Shown here piece by piece: positions 36,701 to 48,700 of a stretch of 64,000 nt of DNA; position 1 is the first letter of the stretch, and the number at the start of each line of letters is the position of its first letter. The DNA is from Diphasiastrum complanatum (Eukaryota; Streptophyta; Lycopodiopsida; Lycopodiales; Lycopodiaceae). The stretch covers positions 22,066,248-22,130,247 of the forward strand of contig CM055100.1 of NCBI GenBank assembly GCA_029204225.1. The letters are read 5' to 3'. Both the position numbers and the translations under genes were made by a program. Below the pieces are notes generated by a model. The model was not told where the DNA came from. It saw nothing but the letters and a program-made list of their open reading frames with translations, and ran no database searches.

Positions 36701-39700
36701 AATTTTTTAGTGAGTTCATGTAGTGGTGAAGCTATATGAGCAAAATGGCGAATAAATTTTCTATAATAGGAACATAAGTCTAGGAAAGACCGAACTTCAT
36801 GATATTTCTTGGTTTAGGCCAGTCTTGTATGGCTTTAATCTTTGAAGGGTCCATTTGGATTCCTTCCTTAGAAATCATATGTCCTAGAAAGTGTATCTTT
36901 TCTAGGAAGAATTCGCTTTTCTTTCCTTTTATGAGAAGAATGTTCCTACAAAACGTCTATGGGGTCGAAAGACTCGTTCCATCATTCTATTGAATGTTGC
37001 GGGAGCATTAGTAAGACCAAATGGTACAACTAAAAATTCATAAAGGCCAGAGTTAGTCCTGAAAGCAGTTTTATGGACATCTTCAGGTGCTACTCGGATT
37101 TGGTGGTATCCACTTGTCAAATCAATTCTACTAAAGATACAAGATCCATTTATCCTATCCATAATGTCATCTATTCTTGGAATAGGAAAATGGTTCCTAA
37201 CTGTAATCTTGTTTAGAGCACGATAGTCCACACACATCCTAAAACTCCCATCTTTCTTTTGTACCAAAAGTACAGGAGAGCAATAGGGGGAGTTACTGGG
37301 TTTTATCAGGCCTTTCTCTAACAAGTCATTAATTTGCTTAGAAATTTCTTCCTGTTGAGAATGGGTTTATTGGGTATGAAACTTCCAGGAATAATGTCTA
37401 TCGTATGATCTTCAGGTCGTTTAGGGGGTAAGGACTTTGGTAGCAAAACAGGAAGAATACTTTAATAAAAAGTCTTTTCTAATATTGTCCAAAGAATGTG
37501 CATTTCCATCGACATCATCATCCATACTTTGAACAAACAACAAGTAAGAAAATACCGCTTTCTTTAGTACTTTTGATACTTGAATATGGCTTACCAAAGG
37601 AATTGTTTCGCCACTCTGTCATGCATGCACACTAACGTCTTTACCTTTGTGCTTCCATGAAATCAAATGCTTATTGTAGTCCACCAGAGGATTGTGCATT
37701 TTGTGCCAAGGCATGCCTAAGATTACATCTACTCCCTGTAAAGGACCTACCATGAATTCTATAGGTTCATAGTAGTCGGAGATTTGGAGCTTAAGTTTTC
37801 CAATTACAGGGATCACCATCAACAAAAGCACCTTTAGCCTTAAGCATAGATTCGGAAAAAGAACCGACGCCTATCTATTGTGCAAGCTTAAAAGAGATGA
37901 AATTATGAGAGGAGCCTGCATCAAAGAGAATTAGACAGAGTTTGTTACGAACTTGTCCCCATGTTTAACTTCCATAATTGATATAGAGAATAGTGTCCAA
38001 ATTGGATGTTTCGCTATTTTCTTACATTAATTTTACACATCAAGATGTAACTAGAACATGAAGAACCAAATAGAATATAAATGTAATGTCGGGCTCAAGG
38101 CCATAAAAAAGTACAGTGATGTTTGATAAACAATGTCTCATAAACGCTGACAACTAACAATCGTCCTCTAACTCAAAGTCCGAGTCATCGGAGTCTTTGG
38201 AACTGCCAAATAGGGAGTTTGCAAATGACGCTGAGGGTGTCATGCATCATGCTGAGCCTTTGCCTCCACCATGTCCCCTACCTCTTCCTCTCCTCTCTCT
38301 CTCCCTCCTGCCCCCTCCTGGCTGGCTCCAACTACTCCTCCTCTGCTGCTCCCTCCAGGTCGCCCTCTCAACTGTGGTCTCGTACCCTGGGAAGGCCCTA
38401 TAAACTCAGGGTCGACCTGGCCCTCAACTGCTTGTGATACTCCAATCCGCTCTACAAACAATGCCCCCAACCCACTCTCTCCCTGGAACGTCTAGGTCGC
38501 CCTCTACGCGTAGTTGCAGGAATGGCTGGCTCCTCCTGAGCATCGGGGTCTACAAATAAGTGCTGTATGTCCACCCCCCCCTCACACTCACCATCATCCT
38601 CTGCCTCTGTATGCCCCTCCTCCATCCACTCCTCCTCGTAACCAAGCCCAAATGCCTCTCCACCCACCGACAATTTATCTCCTTCCTCCCTTCTCTCCTG
38701 ATGTCAAGCTGCTGTCGCGCAGACCGTGCCTTTGCATCTACCTGCCTGTGTAGGTCACGATAGATCTCATCCTCGAGCTCCTCCTCCGTAGGTGGTACTT
38801 GAGGAGAAATAGCTGTCGTTTGTGCCATGTAGGAGTAAGGGTTCACCTACAAAAACAAACAGGCATGGTTAACAAACTTATCCATTTGTGAGATAAGTAT
38901 CCTTGAAACGCAAGTACATCAAGCAATACCAAGTAAGTCACTAACTCACCTCGATCAAGCGGTCACCTTGTGTGCGTGTGCGTCTCAACAACCGCCTGCA
39001 CTGCTCAATGGAGAGTCTGTTTCTCCTCTTCGTGTGATGGTTGGCCCATATGCTCCAGTTCCGCTCACAAGCGGAAGTTGAACAGTCTTGTGAGAGGACT
39101 CTCTTTGCCAATCACTAAAGGTCAGGAGTATTGCAGCCATGCAAGCTCCACCATGTCACAAGTGCCAACTGGTCATCTCTCTCAGCTGACACTGCTCTTG
39201 ATCAAAAGGATACAGGCCCTGCTCAAACTTTACCATATCTCGCTCTATATTCCTTAGAGGCGGGCCTGTTGGAAAACAAAACAGAACATGTGTCAGGCCA
39301 CAGACTAATACCTATGCTAATAGAAACAAGTAGACTGGCAACAATATTTGCAATACCTGCACCGGTGTACACGCTCAGTGTACTCCACCCATTCTCGATG
39401 GAGCTCCATGTTGCCAGGAAGTCTGGCAGAGCGCCACAAGGGCTGCATCATGTGTGCTACCGCATGGATGGGTCTAGTCTCCCAAACATTGGGGTAATGA
39501 AAGCTGGAAACCAGAATGGGAGGAGGGCAAGTTTCTCCATGAGTATATAGGCCTAGCTTTTCTTGTGCATGCTCCCATGCAAGCCTAAAATATTCCCATA
39601 CATGCTTTTCATTACTATTGATACCCTACACCATGCCAAAAGCCGTCCTAACCCATGCACTAGCTCCACATGTCATTAGATGTGTGACTGGGTCCTCAGA

Positions 39701-42700
39701 AGGTTATTAATACATTTCTGGCCTAGTCCGGAATGACGGGGCATAACCATTAATTTCGAGTACTGGAGTAATGTATCCAAGTCTAGGATTATGCCGAATG
39801 CTATATGCAGGACGTGGACGTAACATCAATGAACTTGGAAATCATCAATGAATGCATTAGAAGAACATAGTGATAATCTGGAAAGAAGCAAAAATAACAT
39901 TGCATAGAGGCTAGAGCTTTATCGATCCGGTTAATTTTAGATAGAGATATTGTTGGCATTGTATAATGTACTCGTATTGTGTTGAGCACATTGAGTTGAT
40001 TCACATTTTTGTCACAAGCTTTGAGATGGGTGTTTATGCTTCATAATTGTTGTCAGTTTGCTGTCGTTCAATGCGGTTCCTTGTGATTTTATTTCACATA
40101 ATACAAAAATAGAGATGTTCGATAAAGAATCACTTAATGGCCCAAATTCGGACCACACTCCTCTTGGAACTCCTGGCAAACTAGAAGTGAATTGCCCTTG
40201 AAAACACCTTTGATCTGATACCCATATTGGCACAAAAGAAATTTGCATTTCAGGAAGCCCTAATGGGACATCCTGTATCACATTCTGGAGCGTGATCTGG
40301 AACACGTTCCTGATCACGTTCTAGGCATGGGCTGCATCTATGAGTGTACATAAGTGTATCCCTAAATACAAAGTTTGAAATAGATTGCCATTTTGTTTTC
40401 CAACATAAAAAAGTTCTTACATCATCATGATAAGCTGTCAACATGTGTGAAAAACTTATCTTTATACTACGAACATCTCTAAACTAATAAAGACATTTGT
40501 GATGTGAGTTCTTTAACGTGAAATAACATAGAAGAATGCTTTGTACAAAATCCGTGAAGTTTTCCAAATATTGTATGGAACAATGTTAGGTATTACTTCT
40601 TCTATAGGGCTTATGCTAATCAAACAATGGTTTTTATGTATCAGCATAACCATAGTATTAATTGAAAGCTGATTGCAAGCATCATTTGCTAGCTGCCAAA
40701 CATAGGAGTGACATATGGCCAACTATGCCAATGCCCATGTAGATGATATTCAACAACTTTTGTTTAAAAATGTTTGACTTGACCATCAACCCATTGTTGC
40801 ACAACTTAAGTACCAAGAGTGAAAGCAAATGCTATAATGGAGGTGTAATGCAAAAAACTGGATCGAACGATAGTTGGGCGGTAGTTGGTGATTCATTATA
40901 GACAAATCAACAATGCCTCATTAAAACATGATCAAAATTGATCTTTACATCCAAAATTTTGGCATCCCCCATTGTTAATTCTAGAAAGTGTTCAGTTTTT
41001 TGCTTAAAACTGAAAGCGTTTCACTTACAATTGTGCTTAAGATATTTATGATGAGCAAATCCTTATGAATTATATTCATACTTGCAACTGGTTTTCAAAT
41101 GATTTAAGTGATCTCTTTCAACCCCACCACAAAGCACAAATTTGTCTTTAAGGATATTCAAAGACTTTAGTGATAGTTGTGTAGATGTTGTTCTTGAGTA
41201 TGATCTGAATGCATCCTAAACATAGTTGTGTCGAATCGCGATTCATTGAAAGAACCGCGATTCGAAAGACCTTTTCGAAAAGGTCCGGTTCGAACCATTT
41301 TTTGACTGTTCGAACCGTTTTAAAAAAAAAAAAAAAAATCGTCGCCTCCTCGCGACCTCCTGCTCCTGCTCCTCGCGACTGCTCCTCTCGACGACTGCTC
41401 CTCGCGACCTCCTGCTCCTGCTCCTCGCGACCTCCTGCAGCCTGCTCGTTACCTCCCCCTGCTCGTTACCTCCCCCTGGGCCCTGAAGCTTCCCAGATTT
41501 CCGTGCCTGAGAGAGAGAGAGATCCGAGACACTGGACACAATATAGATCCGCGAGTCTGGAGAGAAATCCGAGAGAGAGAGAGACGGGTGGAGTTGTGTG
41601 AGAGGGGTGGAATTGAGTGTGTCACGTGTGGCTGTTCAGTGTGTGTTCAGTGTGTGTGACTGTTGACAAATGTGTGTGTGTGTGTGTTTTTGACAATGTG
41701 TGTGTGTGTGTTTTGTCATTTTCGTGAAATTCGAATCATTGAACATTTGCTAATTTACCACTAAATAACCATGCACATGGTACATTGGAATATGACATAT
41801 GTAATATGTAATATGTATGTTGTGACATTAATGTTTTAAAAAAAAAAAACCCTAAAACCGATTCGCCGATTCGAACCTGGAGAAGTCGATTCTTTCCCGA
41901 TTCAAACTCGATTCAAACACGGTTCGAAAAGGCGATTCGAAAGGTACCCTCAAACGTTGTTCCTGAAAAGTAGTAGTTATCATCCATACTTGAAGCTTAC
42001 AAAAGTAATTTACTTAGTTTGCTTCTGCTTTTTGTGGTTGGTGATGTAATTTATTATTTATATAAGAATATTTGTTTCTTCTGTAAGTGTTGATTTGGCT
42101 ATAACTAGAACTCTCACTACACTAGTTGCCTAAAAAAATTTAAATGCTGCACACCAATATTTGAAAGTCTCACAGATTTTATTGTATGCAATTGTAGGTT
42201 ATGACAATCCTTTCAGCAGTTTTTGGCTGGGCAACACCAAACTTGGTACGAGATCCCAATATTTTTGAACTTTTTATGAGGGAATTAGATATCCATGTTG
42301 ACAAAATTTTGTTATTATTTACAATTTTCATAGACAAATTTACATTTTTTGATTATCGTAATTACTGAAATAGGAAATAAATCACTGGCTTGTAAGTGTG
42401 TTGACATTTGTAATTAGTCAACCCATAGCCGTCTACTTCATACTAAAAACAGGTCCCCTAAGAGGACACCTAAATAAACTATAACTCTCTAGAGCTATTG
42501 GACCTTAGAGTCGCATGCTAAGTTTTGGTTTAGGGTACTAGATCATAAACTGGGAGTGGCTGAACTGACCTCCTAAAAACTACTAGAGTTGACTAGTCAA
42601 TATGACCAACAAGACATGTATCATTTGCTCACTAGGACACTTGGTCCAATGCATGAGTGACACATGTCAAAGTTGACCGATCATCGTGCCATATGTCATA

Positions 42701-45700
42701 TGCTCACTACGACACTTACTGTATGAGTGACACGTGAACCTACTCACTTGCCTATGTGTCAGGGTACTGCCAAATGGCAAGTGTCGGTTGTGCATCAAGT
42801 TTGCCATGTGTTAACATTAGGATGTGTCAGGGTTAAGGGGTGCTTGAGGATGTGTAAGTGAGCCTGGAGAGAGGCATTCCTCATCACATTCTATGCAACA
42901 AATGTTGGGTGGAGACAAGGTAGCCAACTATGGTTTTGGTGGATTCAATCTATGTACTTGCTTACAAACATGAATAAAGTTCAAAATTTGCTAGTGATTG
43001 TGCAATAGTGTGTACTTGTTTGCTTGAGAGCTCATAGAGTGTTTGACAAGTGGAGACTAGTCACAGTGGGGATTAACTCTCATATGGCAGCCCCTAGAAG
43101 CTTTGCACCATCAAGGGGCAGCTTAGGGGCCGGGATTACCTTAGTCGCATCAGCACACAAACAAGGAGGATGCATCATGGCAGTCCTTGTTAGACGGTGC
43201 TTTTATAGGTGCAACCTCCCATTTCACTTGGCTGGGACCTCTGCACGGAGGGAAGTCATTTCAAAAATTGACTAAAGAGTTGGAGGAGCCTAGCATGGAG
43301 CAATTTAGGATGAGAGCTTATGGTTGGGCGAGCCTTCATTTACAGGGAGCTATAGCCCATCAAGAAGTCATGGATAAATTATTCCCTTGCAACTTTGAAT
43401 GTTCTAACAATTTGTAGACTATATTTGCTTAATTGCTGCAATACTACCCTTTAGACTCATTGAGTCATTGAAATTTGAATGCTTTAATAAATGAGTTCTC
43501 TTCTAATGACAAATCATGGAATCCTAAGTCTTTTTGACAATGGATATGACTTACCAAAAACCACCCATTGTAATTTGTCATGACTCATTTTCGGGGGATG
43601 GATTATGGGAACCATGTTTAAGTTTACCATCATATCAAATGGATGCAGTAATAGAAGGAAGCACCATATTCTGAACATGTTGGTGTCTTCTTGCTTAGGC
43701 ATGATGTTTCTAATCGACACCTCTAAAGTAGGCACCCCAATGGCTGACATCTAGCCATATTATGGCTTCGATTGAGGAAGTGGGGTCAACAAATGTTGTG
43801 CATGTCATTATTTAGAACTTAAATCTTAGTGCTCACTACTTGATAGTAAATACTATATAATATTAGCTATGGTCCTATATCTAGATTCCAGATTCTACAT
43901 TCTATATTCTATAAAATTGCAATAGCTAGTTGTGCATGTGCAATGTGCACAAATCAAAATGTAATATGAAAAACTACAATCTACAACTTACATTGCACAT
44001 TGCAATGTGCATCGAATCGTGAATCTATATGTACTATTATCGATGTCATATGAATATTGATTATTGACGATTGATTGAATTTTAAAATTTCATGTTCCAA
44101 ATTTGATTTGCTTGTTGTTGACTATAAAAGTTGTCACTAACAATGCAACAAATTATTTTGCCATGGGGAAGCTCATAAATCAAGCCTTTCTTCACATTTT
44201 TTGGAAGCCATGTGATGTAGACTGCCTAGACTTCTTATTCGAGGACATGGAAAAATACCCCAAATCAAGGAGTTTGTTGACAAGGCAAGGTTCTTAGTGA
44301 TGTTTGTCACCAAGAGACCGAGGATATTATGTATGTACAAGGCCCATTCTAGCCTATAGAACTGCCCCCCCAGGTTTGCATGATGACCAGTCCTATGTTC
44401 AATAAGGTATCACGCTTATGTAAAGTCCAAATTAATAGCCTATGATTGATGGAGAATATGCAAGTAGACTTCCACGGTAAGGGCATTAATTACTATTATC
44501 TACTTACACATTTTTTTTGGAGTAAAAAAACTGTAACTTCCCTTTCCCCCCCCCTTGAGTAACATCATCCGTGATGGCAAAGCTAGGGTATTGTGCATGC
44601 AAATTATGCGTAGTCTCTCAGGTAGCATCAGAAAGAGGCCTGCCATGCCAAGCGACCAAGTAAGATTAGGTGGTTGCATAGACACCTCTCTAGCCTATCT
44701 AGTTCCCTCGTCGGCCTATGGGTTACTTCTCCTTGCTCCTGTCTTAAGGGTCTTAGGGCTGTTTCAGACTAATGACAAGTCCCTTTGCTTGGCCCTTTCA
44801 CTTGTCGCTCATTTTTTGAACTTTGGCAAGTGAGTTGATGGGCAATGGACCACCGCCCTTTCAAACTTGGTTGGCAATTGTCAAATGAAGGGTTGCAATT
44901 TGATTGAATCCCTACCATATCATTGGGTTGTTTTTCTTAAGGTGCCCCTGACATCTCAACATGTCAGACAATGTTCCCAAGTCCACAAAATGGGCTTGAG
45001 TTGCCCCTACGTGGCAAGGGTCCCATGGCACCTCATCTGCCACATGGTGTCAACTCAAGGTAATTTTGTAGCGGGGGGGGGGGGGTTTCTTCCCTGGACC
45101 AATGGGAGAACTCCATTTTAAATTTGGGACTTGCCAGACTGTAGTCTAAAACCATCTTTAGAGTCCCTGGGTTCTTGGAGAAATACCATGTTTCCTACCT
45201 CGAACTCTCTAGCTGTGCGATCTTGATTAACATAAGATTTAGCTCAATCCATCGTTTGCCTTATGTTCACTTTAGCTAATTCGAGCATTTCGCTCATTGA
45301 GTTAGAAATTCAGCTATACTAGGCACTTTTGAGGAATTCCCACTGTAACAAGACTGGTAGGTTTAAAACCATATCGAGCCACCTATAGTTACATAGGATC
45401 AAGTCATGACTATCCACACTAGGATGACTAGCACTAGTATTGTCATGACATAAATGCAAAATCTACCTACATAGTCCTGTACTAGTTGGAATGAGGAGGT
45501 TGCCATTTCCTTTAGCTATTCCATCTTCTATGGTATAGTTTAGGCAAGTGTGAGCAAAGAAACTAGATCTCTCTTTCTGAGTTCTAATTTGCCAATATGT
45601 ACCTCTCTCACAACTTCTTTACGATCAACAATGAGGATCCTCTTGCTAAATCTGTCCGATCTCAACAATTAGGTCATTCTCTATGACTACAAATAACATT

Positions 45701-48700
45701 TGATACAATATCTGAGATAATGCATCAGCCACATGATTCTTGGCACCTTTTTTGTATCGTGTATTCGTGTGGAATTCTTGCATCAATGCAACTCATTTGG
45801 CTTACTACCCTCTTAGGTCCGGTTAATTGCAGAAATACATCAAATTGTTATGGTCGGTGTATATAGACCGACACCATACAAATAAGGTCTTCATACTTTC
45901 AAATCATGGACAATGATGGCCTACAACTCCTTTTCATGACTTGTATAATTCTGCTTCTTGCTCTCAAAGGCCACTGGCCTACCCTCTTGCATTAGAAGTG
46001 CACCCATGCGATATCACTCTCAGCCGTTTCTATGACAAATGCTTTCAGAGGTCAACAATCTTCAATGTGACAAAGTTAGGCACATGTCAAAGTATGGAAA
46101 CTTCATTGCTGAATTTCCGTCCACTTATTATTCTATAGCATATTAGTCAAAGTGTAGCCATGTGTAAATAACCCTTCACATCTTTGCAATAATACCCAAC
46201 CAATTCAAGAGATTCTTTCTGTATTTTCAAGTCGATGAAGACCCTAGACTTAAGGTGATCTCCAATTTTTGGAAGACTGCTTGCCAAAATTTGCCAGTGA
46301 ACTTGTCAAATTCCAAGGCCTAGCTATGGAGTATCATAACAGCATAGTAAGCACACTATGAAAGCTTCAGAAAACCAGCTATGGAGTAGAACACAAAAGC
46401 AAGAGAGAGAGGACTTCAAAGCTCACACAACATGAATGAATATTCAAAGTGTAGTAGGGCATGGAAACCCCTCCAAAGTTTGGGCTACATATAGCATGTT
46501 ATGTATAGAGGTGGTGTCTTGCTAATTCTAGCTCTAGAACCTACATGGGTCCTTAACCTACTTGATTTACTTGCCTAATTAGCACAAGTGGGGTGTACTA
46601 TGTACATAAATGTTTTACCCCCATGTCTTATGCACAACTTACAAGTTACAAGTATACAAGCCTTAAGGGGCAAAATAGGCATTTATTTCAACACCCCCCC
46701 TCAATGGCTATTTTGTTCATACCAACACCTAGCATGCTACGAAACTTTTCAAATTTTTCTCTACTAAGTGCCTTAGTAAAGATATCTGCTGCTTGTTCGT
46801 TGGTATCACAATACTCGAGCTGAATTTCTCCGCTTTGTATCTTCTCTCGTAAGAAGTGTTGATCCACCTCAATATGCTTCGTACGAGCATGGTACACAGG
46901 ATTTTTGGCAAGCTGGATGCAACTCTGGCTGTCACACTGAAGAATAGTAGGACCATCCTGTGGAATCTGCACCTCCCCAAGAAGTCTCCTGAGCCATATT
47001 GCCTCGCAGGTAGCTTTTGCCGCTGCCCTGTACTCAGCCTCTGTCGATGATAAGGTAACTGTGGGCTGTTTCTTGCTACACCAAGAAATGGCCCCTGAAC
47101 CAAGGTTAAAAGTGTAACCTGTGGTCGACTTTCAATCATCCCTATCACCTGCCCAATCCGAATCAGTAAAGCCTCCAAGCTGAAGCTTTCCGTCATCTGT
47201 GTACTCAATCCCATAGCAGGTTGTCCCTTTGACATATCTCAAAACCCTCTTGGCTGCTTTCCAATGTACTTCAGTTGGAGAACTCATGAACTGGCTTACT
47301 ACACCAACCGCATAGGAAGTGTCTGGTCTCGTAGTGGTGAGATAAATCAGGCTACCCACAAGCTGCCTATAAAGAGTCTCGTCCACAAAAGGAGTGCCAT
47401 CATCTCTGGATGGCTTACTGCTGGTATCAATGGGCGTGAAAACGGGTTTGCAATCCTGCATGTTGAACCTGTTCAAAACTTCACATGCATAGTTGGCTTA
47501 GGAAATAAACACACAGTTTTCCTTTTTCCAAGCCTCCAAACCAAGACAATAGTGGATTAAGCCCAAATCCTTCATCTCGAACTCATTTGAGAAATGAGCC
47601 TTCACCTTTTCAATAAGCTGCCCATTGTTACCCGTGATGACCAAGTCATCCACATAGAGAACTATCAAAACAATGTTCCCATCTTCCTCCTTCACGAACA
47701 GGTTGCAATCCGACTGACTCTTTATGAATTGCTCCTTGGCAAAATAGTCGTCAATACGACTATACCAGGCCTTGGGTGCCTGCTTCAAACCATATAAGGC
47801 CTTCTTAAGCCTGCATACCATACTTTCCTTGCCCTTAGCCTCAAAACCTTGTGGCTGTTCCATGTAGACTTCTTCAGCCAACTGTCCATTAAGAAAAGCA
47901 CTCTTCACGTCCATTTGATGGACCTCCCAACCAAAAAATGCAGCCAATGCTAAAACCAACCTGATAGACGTCATCTTAGCTACCGGTGCAAACGTCTCAT
48001 CATAGTCCAAGCCCTCCTTCTGTGCATAGCCTTTAGCAACCAGCCTTGCCTTATGCTTTTCGATGCTCCCATCAGATTTGTATTTGGTCCTGTAGACCCA
48101 CTTACAGCCCATAGGACGCTTCCCTTTTGGTAACTTCACCAAATCCCATGTATCATTCTTGAGAATGGAGTCGTACTCCTCTTGCATAGCATGTTGCCAT
48201 ACCTTCTCATCTGCTGCCTCAACGAATGTATGTGGATCTTGTGAATCCAAAATAGTAGTCATAAGTGCATAGTTTGTCTCCTGGTGTTCATGCTGCTGGG
48301 CTTGCCTTTGAGACCTCCTAGCCCCTGGATTGCTGCTCTCTCCCTCATCCAATATCAAACCATCCTGCACAGTTTGCCAATACCACTTGGGAAACTTCTT
48401 CCTTGCAGTTGGTGATGAAGACGGTGAATAGGACTCAACAGATTTGCCCCTTTCCTTCCGCTTCCTAGCCTCCTCGGATTCTTCCTCTTGATCACTCATA
48501 TGATCATCCTGAGGCTCCCCAATATATGGATGTGGGTCATCAAGTATTGGCACAAATTCACTTGTACCATCCTCCATCTCAAGTTCCTCTATAGGAGGCG
48601 TTTGATCTTCTTCAAAGATCACATCTCGACTTATGATCCTTTTCTTGCTAGTAAGATCGTAAAGTCTATAAGCTTTGCTTTTTTCACTGTATCCCAAGAA

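Larger units (their letters stand above)
34840..37831 (-). mobile_element. Ty3/Gypsy chromovirus G, defective, no 5' LTR
   Basis: Minus-strand order: protease (37831-37619, [10 protein letters not shown]), RT (37324-36929), RNase H (36572-36123), integrase (36126-35258) and a C-terminal chromodomain (to 34840). That order with integrase after RNase H defines Gypsy. Gag and 5' LTR are absent; a probable 3' LTR lies at 33027-34407. Confidence 0.93.
32541..42197 (+). other. Giant intron of the GDT1-like gene, 9,657 bp
   Basis: Lies between donor GTGAGT at 32541 and the acceptor ending GTAG at 42197. It holds an LTR, chromodomain Gypsy G, a hAT relic and a TTCGAA-rich repeat. Joining the flanking exons gives G-A-L-V then V-M-T-I-L, continuous family sequence. 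Confidence 0.9.

Noticed and set aside
38197-38763. Several overlapping + strand frames rich in Pro/Ser/Leu
   Set aside because: They are antisense shadows of the acidic, low-complexity hAT tail and of CT-rich DNA.
40012-40317. 101-codon minus-strand frame
   Set aside because: Open but no domain recognised and no supporting context; not reported as a gene.
41209-41601. 130-codon + strand frame and its 98-codon antisense
   Set aside because: Arise from CG-rich short repeats and poly-A in the TTCGAA element.
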